From Ascarosepion bandense (Eukaryota; Mollusca; Cephalopoda; Sepiida; Sepiidae), in contig JBBBDQ010000421.1 in NCBI GenBank assembly GCA_037127315.1, positions 620,001 to 684,000 of the forward strand: 64,000 bases of DNA, in the 5' to 3' direction. The first letter of the stretch is position 1; each line of letters opens with the position of its first letter. The notes beneath the pieces are model-generated. The model was not told where the DNA came from, ran no database searches, and saw only the letters and a list, made by a program, of their open reading frames with translations. Made by a program: the position numbers and the translations under genes. Below, one piece after another: positions 56,871 to 64,000 of this stretch.

Positions 56871-56889
56871 TCTTTGCCTGATTTTCTAC

Positions 56890-57977
56890 TTTAAACTGTG
56901 ACTTTACTGTGTGATATGCATATAACTCTTTCCCTGGCTTCTGCTATCATTTCTAAACTTTATCCCTATAAATCACACGGACTCGATGATATTCATGCAA
57001 TTGTTCAAAAGAAAGGTGCTCTTAAATGGCTTCTGTTCTCTCTAAACTTTACAATAAATGTATTGTCGCCTCTGCTTGTTACAAAACCTTTTTCTATAGT
57101 TCCGGTCTTTAAGAACTCAGGTGAACCATCTGATTCTTTTAAATATCAGACTATTAATTTCCAACCTTATTTAGCAAAGTAATAGCGGCTATCATCAACT
57201 CTGATGTGGTTAAGTATCTCCACTCGCAAGATCTTCTTTCAAACAAGCAATATGATTTTTTGCCATTCTTTGTCTACTGCTGATGTGTTAATGCTTATTG
57301 CTGAAAGAGTCTATCACGCTTTAGATAAAATTTATGAAATTCGGGCTGTTGTTTCTGGCAGAAATTTTTATTTGATTCAGTCTTTCTTACCAAATCTTGG
57401 AATTAAATTTGTCTTCAACGGTCACTTTTAGATCCTTTTACATTAAACTGTTGTCCCTCAGGGTTATAACCTAGGAACCATTTTATTCCTAATTTTCATG
57501 AACGACCTTGCCAATGTCCTCATTTTTTGACTCGGTATCTTTGCTAATAACGCAACTATCTACACCTGTTTTAACGGTAAGTCTGATAGGTTCGATAAAT
57601 CAAATTATCGACTGGTCTCCAAAATGACCTGTTCTTAATTGGGGCAAGAAATGGCTTGTTATTTCTAACGCCTCCAAAATGAAAGTGTTCTTTGTTAATA
57701 ATCTTAAAAACTTTTTTAGTTTTCCATCAGCATAGCTGATGCTAATCTTCAATATAGTGACGCATTGCGCATCTCGGTCCAGCTAACCTAGAGTTGAAAT
57801 AGTGTATTAAAACAGTTCCTAAGTTTGCTGCTAGAAACGTTAGTTCACTTTTCTCGCCCGAATATATCTTGCACATTAATAAGTTTAACATCAATCTATG
57901 CATTGAATATTGCTTCAAAATCTGTTCTGGTGCTTTTGCTATGTATTTAGAAATCATTGATAGAATTCAAAGAATTT

Positions 57978-57984
<7 letters not shown>
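56890..57984 (+). pseudogene. LINE family A copy 3, old RT remnant
   Basis: SLASAIISKLYPYKSHGLDD, FSIVPVFKNSGEPSDSFKYQ, LSTADVLMLIAERVYHALDK, FNGHF and LGTILFLIFMNDLANVL are RT motifs in order, followed by FANNATIYTCF in place of YADDTTxYS and MYLEIIDRIQRI at the end. Stops occur throughout. The (TA)n at 57,985 cuts off the 3' end. Confidence 0.7.

Positions 57985-58036
<52 letters not shown>
57985..58036. repeat. (TA)n microsatellite
   Basis: TA run at the truncated end of the LINE A remnant. Confidence 0.95.
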
Positions 58037-58037
<1 letters not shown>

Positions 58038-58190
58038 CAAAATATAGTTTTAAGATTCGCTATATTCATGGATCAAAGTGCTCAATATCAGGAATAGAGC
58101 GTATGTAAATATAAAAGTGGACATCGACGTCAAAATTCAGCGGCGACAGTCTGTTTCATGCTAAACGCAATCGTCAGGTCACACACACAC

Positions 58191-58193
<3 letters not shown>

Positions 58194-58246
<53 letters not shown>
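58194..58246. repeat. (TA)n microsatellite
   Basis: TA run preceded by (CA)5; followed by sequence shared with 7,880-7,960. Confidence 0.95.
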
Positions 58247-58249
<3 letters not shown>

Positions 58250-58350
58250 AGTGAGTATAGAATGAGGAGAGAAAAAAGAAAAACATTTTCCGTTCAAAAC
58301 ATTAATTTAAAACAGTGCTCGATATATGATGTATAGAGCAGTGAATATTT

Positions 58351-58430
58351 ATTATAAATTATGTTTTAGAACATGTACATAATTTCTTCTAGAAGAAATT
58401 ATGTACATGTTCTAAAACATAATTTATAAT
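58351..58430. repeat. Perfect 80-bp palindrome
   Basis: 58,351-58,390 is the exact reverse complement of 58,391-58,430, with no spacer (centre TTCT|AGAA). Outside, the right arm runs into (TA)n at 58,429-58,451. The left arm continues repeat sequence also seen at 7,880-7,960, which at that site is followed by different, non-palindromic sequence. Confidence 0.95.
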
Positions 58431-58569
58431 ATATATATATATATATATATAATTACTTCGTATTGATTACTAAAAGTTAGTCTGGGCGGATTGACCATCC
58501 AGGAAAAGTAAAATTCATTTCAAACTCATTGATATACTTCCGACCGCTCTTTCAGTTCAAATAATGCCA

Positions 58570-58690
58570 GACTTGTGGCTTTTCAATTTTTTTGTTTACT
58601 TATATTTTTCATAATCAGCAACCCTTTGCATGTTAGTAGCTTTATTGTCTTAATTTGAATGAAATGATCATAGAAAAAAACTGAGAAGTT
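58570..58690 (+). mobile_element. Decayed LINE family A tail
   Basis: AACCCTTTGCATGTTAGTAG then TTTGAATGAAATGATCATAGAAAAAAA matches the 3' tail pattern (CCCCTG..AGTGGC..GGTGAAATGAT..A-run). Low identity. Confidence 0.4.
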
Positions 58691-59235
58691 GATTCTGTCG
58701 GCTGTGAATAACAGGATCTTCACTCCAGTGTCACTCTTAATAGTGTCATCATTAATAACACAGGAAATAATTGTTACTACAACAGGCCCTAAAATTCAAC
58801 ACCTGACTAGATTAACTTCTAATGTATATCTCGGGACCTTTCCAGACAGGAGCATGTTAAGTTTTTAGAATGTCAAGGAGCCCATACTAACATGTAAAAT
58901 AATATTTTACTCAGGTCCATAGAATAGAGTGCTAACCAAATGTTTCTATAAACTATGTCTGTTTGTTTTTTTTTGTTTTTTATTACTTATAAATACACCT
59001 AAAATTGCAATTCACTGCTGCATTTCATGCATGAATTCAACATGAGAAACATTCCCTCAAGCTTGCATTTTAAACAAACAACCTTTGACAACTGTCTTTA
59101 TTATAAATTTCCAAAAGTCATCATCAGATTAGGGCGCCTTATATTATTTTGAAATTAAGATGAAAAATTTTATTAAAAAATTGGTTATTAATACCGATTC
59201 GTCTAAAACACTTAAAATAATATTGTTCTTTATAG
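58691..59235. other. No recognisable feature
   Basis: AT-rich spacer. Confidence 0.5.
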
Positions 59236-59472
59236 AATGTGCGTCGTGGTGCAGTGGATATCGGCTCGGAACGAGAAATCGGGAAGCCGAGTTCGAATTC
59301 CAGTCGAATTCCTTGCGTTCACTTACGCGCAAATACCCTTGCAAAAGGTATTAATCCGTCTCTCTTCCCTCCAGTTATGGATTAAATAATAGGAGAGATT
59401 GAGTTCTGTAGCCTTGGTCGGCAACCAGTCTACCACAAAAAGCAATGTCAACCTACTGCGGGATAATCTTAA
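59236..59472 (+). mobile_element. tRNA-derived SINE, family 1, 3'-truncated
   Basis: Cleanest tRNA head in the window: GTGGTGCAGTGGATATCGGC (A box) and GAGTTCGAATTCC (B box). The body is complete to the TACTGCGGGATAATCTTA block, where it stops; the hairpin block and ACTG tail are missing. Confidence 0.85.
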
Positions 59473-60025
59473 GACAGCGTATCAAGCGTTCGTTGAAAAT
59501 AAAAATAGCCGTGAATTTGGATTTGAATGACTGCAACTGGTAACACTTATAATTTAATCAATAAAGCATTTTCTATGAATAGAGGTTTCGAGTTCGAGCT
59601 TTGACAAAAGCACATTCTTTGTTTCGTAGCGACGCTCTCTGTTAACGATCGTAGAATGACGCTCTCTAATTTACGAGAAAACACAACTGAAACCAAGATC
59701 AATAAAATACTAATAAAAAAAATTAATAATAAATAAGCGTTATGTTTTGTAATACATGTTGCCGACATTTATTATTTTGATGTCTTTGAATGAATGTTTA
59801 CCATTCCACCGCATGCAATAAAACTAAAACATCCCAAAGTTCAATATTGTAGATTTCTGTATATAATATGCATTGCATGTATTTTAATTCTTTAGAAGAT
59901 ATACATGATATAGAAATTTTGAAAAATGTTTTGATATAAAATATGATAATTCACATTATGCCAACGTCATAATACGAATTATCTCGAGCAAAATTGTATC
60001 AAAGCCATTCGTCTTTATAAGAATA
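59473..60025. other. No recognisable feature
   Basis: AT-rich spacer. Confidence 0.5.
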
Positions 60026-60410
60026 CTAGCAGTATAGCCCGGCGTTGCTCGGGTGTAATGAAAGCTTTAAAACTAATCCATGGTTCCGGAACTCAGACTC
60101 TTTGGACGTTGTCACGAAAGACTAAAAAGCAATAGTTGTTTCCAGTTAACGCGAAACCGTAGACTGAAAGAAAAAGGAATGGATATAAGTCAAATTTTGA
60201 TTTCCTGGTATCGATATCAAATCAGTTTTTTTCGTCGTAAACTGAATTTTGAAGACTAAATAAGTCCTCTGAGTAAATGGTATCATGACTGAGACTAAGA
60301 ACTCCAATTATACCTACTTAGAGCCAAAATCGAAGCAAAAAATAAAAGGTCTGAAAAAATACAGACATATAGGCTGATAAACAGACACACACACACACAA
60401 ACATCTTGCC

Positions 60411-60467
<57 letters not shown>

Positions 60468-60797
60468 GCATTTTCTGCACTATTGTAAGAACTGCAATCT
60501 TGAAACTTCTGAATATCATTTCTTATGTCTTTTTCTACGAGTGTATCAAATTTGATTAAAATCGGACCAATCCTTCTTTAACCTGATTTTTTCGATTATC
60601 GATTGTTGATATTTATCGGGGGTACCTCGACACAAAACATAGCTAAGAACACTCGCAGACGCTTATAGTACAACTGTGTAAACTTTCAAGAAAATCGGTT
60701 CAGCCGTTTTGGAGTCTATAGGTAACGGATACACACACACACACAGACACACACACACAGACACACAGACAAAGTTCCATTTATAAATAAGTTTAGA
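60026..60797 (-). mobile_element. Helitron-like non-autonomous element, copy 5
   Basis: Minus orientation: 3' end CTAG (60,029-60,026 region) with the CCCGAGCAACGCCGGG hairpin just inside, and 5' end TCTAAACTTATTTATAAAT at 60,797. (TA)n at 60,414-60,466 sits at the same internal place as in copies 1 and 2, and (CA)n lies near the 5' end. Confidence 0.8.
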
Positions 60798-62189
60798 TAG
60801 ATTTTTAAAACAATAATTCCAATAACTTTCTCAAGTAAATATTATGAATAGCAATTACATTAATTTATAAACAAAGCTTATCTCGCGTTTCTTTCCGATC
60901 ATTTCACACAAAATACATAGAAGTGAAATAGGTTTTAAAAAATGGCTGGCTGGATTCGAAGTAAAGAATCAAACAAAAGACGATTGAAATTTGTTTTTGT
61001 TTTTCCCATCCTCCTTGCACTGGAATGGAACATTGTGTTTAGTAAATCAGTTTTGGATGCGCCTTGTCCTGAAAAAGTTGCTCCGTTCTTGAAGCATGTA
61101 AACTTTGACAGATTCATTAAACATCGTCCAGAAAACTTTGTTTAAGAGGTCGACCGTTCCTGGATATTTACTTAGGCCAGAAATACGTACAGTTCTTGAT
61201 TTATTTCTGACAGGGGACACAGCGCTGCTCCGGCGATGGGTGGAAGGAGAGGGTCCATCTATCGCCACGACGACCAAAATGGCAGCTGTACTCTTTGACC
61301 TCGAACCGACTCGATTTGGAAACTTTTGTGGCGTATTTTTTTTCTCTTTTTTCTTCTACAGTCACACACACACAATATATATATATATATAACTCGTTAT
61401 CGTTCTTTTTTGCTGGCTTGCATAGGTTGAGAGGAAAAGAATAGTAGATTGGAAATTGTTTTCCTCTTTTTAACATATACTTCCCACCCACACGCCTACA
61501 ATTGTTTCCGTGTGGATAGCTATTTTCTTATGTCGTACGAGAATTGCTTACTTTTTTTAAGAAACTGTTTTTGTGTGTGTGTGGAAATGTTTGCTCCCTT
61601 TTTCAATCGGTCGAATCTGAGTGCATGTCTGTCGCTGTACAACGTTTCGCACGTCCTGCTAAATCCGACGGAGACATGTCACTGACAACCAATCAAGTCA
61701 TCGACTTGGCTGCTATCAAAGAAAGGACACCTGATATTTTTGTTCCCCCTTTTTTACGGACTCTCGTCTCAACTTGTGTATAATCACTGTCCCTAAAAAA
61801 GCTTGATCATGGGACAGCATATAACTAGTCTCCTCTCGTCTTTAGAAATCTTCCGTATTACACCTGGACAGTGGCGATTGTGGAACTCAGAAAAATGGGG
61901 TTCACTTTTTTCTGAGGAAGAGAGGTGGGGAAAATTTAAGTAGCGTCTTCATTTTCATATTACACTACTATCGTATACACAATGTATCTACGTATCAAGT
62001 TAGGGACATTATTTCTAATTAACGTCTTTCTTCAGATATGAAAATATGACTATTAAGTCTCTTTCCCTCCCTAAGAGCATGTCTTGTTCTATCTTCTGTT
62101 TTTTATTTTATTTTTTTTTATTTTGCTTTCAAACTGATCTCTATGTGTTCTTATAAAGCTAAGTGAAAGAGAAAATGCAGAACGAAATG
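60798..62189. other. No assignable gene; short ORFs only
   Basis: Overlapping ORFs of 67-96 codons lie on both strands at 60,935-61,490. A GC-richer patch at 61,140-61,320 has no recognisable domain. (CA)n/(TA)n occurs at 61,363-61,391. A host exon cannot be excluded but nothing supports one. Confidence 0.4.
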
Positions 62190-62432
62190 TCAGTCAGTTA
62201 GGTAAGTGCCATACGTGATACACGCTTGGGCGATCATGTCTCCAAAGAGACATGACCTACTGCTCAGAAGATTATCCCGCAGTAGGTTGCCATTGCTTTC
62301 TGCGGCAGACTGGTTGCCAGCCAAGGCTAGAGAACCCAGTCTGTCCTATTATTTAACCCATAACTGGAGGGAAGAGACGGATTAATACCTTTTCCAAGGG
62401 TATTTGCGCGTAAGTGAATGCAACGAATACGA
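62190..62432 (-). mobile_element. SINE family 1, tRNA head missing
   Basis: Near-consensus body and 3' end (TACGTGATACACGCTTGGGC, TCCAAAGAGACATGACC, CCGCAGTAGGTTGCCATTGC) on the minus strand, ending at the body start GCGTAAGTGAATGCAACGAA. It is 5'-truncated at the same junction as the 38,058 copy. Confidence 0.85.
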
Positions 62433-62765
62433 GCGAAATGTACTAAAGACCAAATCTTTTCACAATCAGAGACTGATCAGTTTCATAAATGTTTGAAGCT
62501 TATAAAAGAAGAGAAGCACACCGAGAAGTCAGAAGCGTTTCGCCCCCCCCCACGTCTCTACAGAATCGACACTGCTCCTTAAAACTAATGAATGGTAACT
62601 GAACAGTTCAAAATCACACGCTGTCGTTAATGAAAGCAAGAGTAAATTCATTTAAATGTCATATTTATATGCATTAGGGGTGTTCGGATATGGCCTGTTA
62701 CTTGTATCCAAGAATGCACCAGACATTATTAATATTTTTTCTTATTTTCTTACGATACCATCTTT

Positions 62766-62767
<2 letters not shown>
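62433..62767. other. No recognisable feature
   Basis: Spacer with a C9 run near 62,543. Confidence 0.5.

Positions 62768-62804
<37 letters not shown>
62768..62804. repeat. (GT)n microsatellite
   Basis: About 18 GT units. Confidence 0.95.
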
Positions 62805-62807
<3 letters not shown>

Positions 62808-63171
62808 ACGATATCACCCTCCTGATTCTTTACATATCAATTTAACACTCTATAACTCCATCATAGAGTTTATACATTTTATAGCAAAATTACTTTAAAA
62901 TCTATTAGGTTGGAAAGAAAGACCTGTTGTAATTTAGACATGATCAGTATAATTTTTAAGTAATTACTGTATCATGACCATTTATTTTTACGGTTGGATA
63001 TTTTTCTTTTTTTTGCAGAATACTGAATATCAGAGCAGGTAAATTTGGTATCAATTTTACCCTTTTAGAATACGTTTAAATCACACTTATATCAGATGCT
63101 GTATGGATTTAAAAATAGTTATTCAGGAATGTAATATGAATTATTATATGAATATACTGTGTATGAAAATG

Positions 63172-63462
63172 AAGCTTAAAAATCAATAGTTGTTTCCAGT
63201 TAAAGCGAAACCGTAGACTAAAAGAAAAATGAATGGATGTAAGCCAAATTTTGATTTCCTGGTATCGATATCAAATAAGTTTTTTCGTCGTAAACTGAAT
63301 TTTGAAGGCTAAATAAGTCCTCTGAGTAAATGATATCATGGCTGAGACTAAGAACTACAATTATATTTACTTAGAGCCAAACTCGAAGCAAAAACTAAAA
63401 TAAAAGGGCTGAAAAAATACAGACATACAGGCAGATAAACAGACACACACACAAATATCTTG

Positions 63463-63499
<37 letters not shown>

Positions 63500-63727
63500 G
63501 GATTTTCTGCACCATTGTAAGAACTGCAACCTTAAAACTTCTGAATGTCATTTCTTATGAGTGTATCAAATTTGTTTAAAATCGGACCACTCCTTCTATA
63601 ACCTGATTTTTTCGATTATCGATTTTCGATATTTATCGGGGGTGCCTCGACACAAAACCTAGCTAAGAACAGACACAGACACACACACATATACATACAC
63701 AAAGTTCTATTTATAAATAAGTTTAGA
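63172..63727 (-). mobile_element. Helitron-like element, copy 6, 3'-truncated
   Basis: Matches copies 1, 2 and 5 from AATAGTTGTTTCCAGTTAAA onward to the TCTAAACTTATTTATAAAT 5' end at 63,727 (minus strand). The 3' terminus with hairpin and CTAG is missing. (TA)n lies at 63,467-63,496. Confidence 0.75.
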
Positions 63728-64000
63728 TATTGAATACTAGAAATATTTCATACAACTTGAACCTGTGAGCATTCATCGTTGATTTTTTATATATTTTTCA
63801 TACCCATTTAGATAAATATTTCATGACATTCAAGAAAATGACTGAGGACCTTCGTTTTACGCATTTCTAGTAGCTAGATGTTTATTTTTATCTAATCGTT
63901 CGTTATCATGAGTCAACTGTTTTAAGTAACTTTTATTTGCATTAATGAAGTTTTCGAATGATGTTTTGCTTAGGTCTGTTAACTTTTTTATTCAATTCAA
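63728..64000. other. No recognisable feature
   Basis: AT-rich sequence to the window end. Confidence 0.5.

Noticed and set aside
60935..61490. Host exon(s) from overlapping ORFs on both strands
   Set aside because: No domain, no convincing splice structure and mutually overlapping frames; kept only as an unassigned stretch.

Overview
The window looks like non-coding DNA from a large animal genome. It is AT-rich and full of (TA)n and (GT)n tracts, and almost every recognisable stretch is a transposable-element remnant: tRNA- and 5S-derived SINEs, several non-LTR retrotransposons, Penelope-like reverse transcriptases, Tc1/mariner transposases, Helitron-like elements and solo LTRs. I see no host protein-coding gene I can defend, no functional tRNA gene and no bacterial features. 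The mix suggests a lophotrochozoan, possibly a cephalopod mollusc; that is inference from repeat style, not from a diagnostic gene.

Layout. 0-5 kb: a chimeric 5S/tRNA SINE cut by the window edge, other SINE copies, a Tc1 and a mariner remnant, and an unrecognised minus-strand coding-like stretch. 5-12.7 kb: microsatellites, a minus-strand fragment of LINE family B, a decayed plus-strand reverse transcriptase (Penelope-like), a solo LTR with a perfect 5-bp target duplication (10.2-10.5 kb) and an LTR-like repeat. 13-18.6 kb: a 5'-truncated R2/R4-type non-LTR element, a minus-strand Penelope-like RT, a tandem pair of a second SINE family, and two Helitron-like elements in a roughly 1.07-kb direct duplication. 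19-26 kb: SINEs, a second solo LTR with perfect target duplication (19.9-20.2 kb), a deleted Tc1 with terminal inverted repeats, and the second 5S/tRNA chimeric SINE. 26.8-30.0 kb: the best preserved element, LINE family A, with endonuclease and RT domains and a few disabling mutations. 30-46 kb: fragments of LINE families A and B, SINEs (one nested in a LINE with an 11-bp target duplication), two Helitron-like elements with exact ends, a mariner remnant and an 11-copy 38-bp minisatellite. 46.9-51.3 kb: a LINE family B copy whose RT contains 39 tandem copies of a 30-codon segment around its RQGC motif. 53.1-54.4 kb: a 13-copy 89-bp array that appears to have grown out of SINE sequence. 54.4-58 kb: decayed LINE family A copies. 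58.35-58.43 kb: a perfect 80-bp palindrome. 59-64 kb: SINEs, two more Helitron-like copies and microsatellites.

There is no pathway in the ordinary sense. The elements relate by parasitism and nesting: LINEs presumably supply reverse transcription for SINEs, SINEs and Helitrons land in LINE remnants, and tandem amplification then acts on pieces of SINEs and LINEs. The most unusual structure is the amplified reverse-transcriptase segment at 46,979-50,452.
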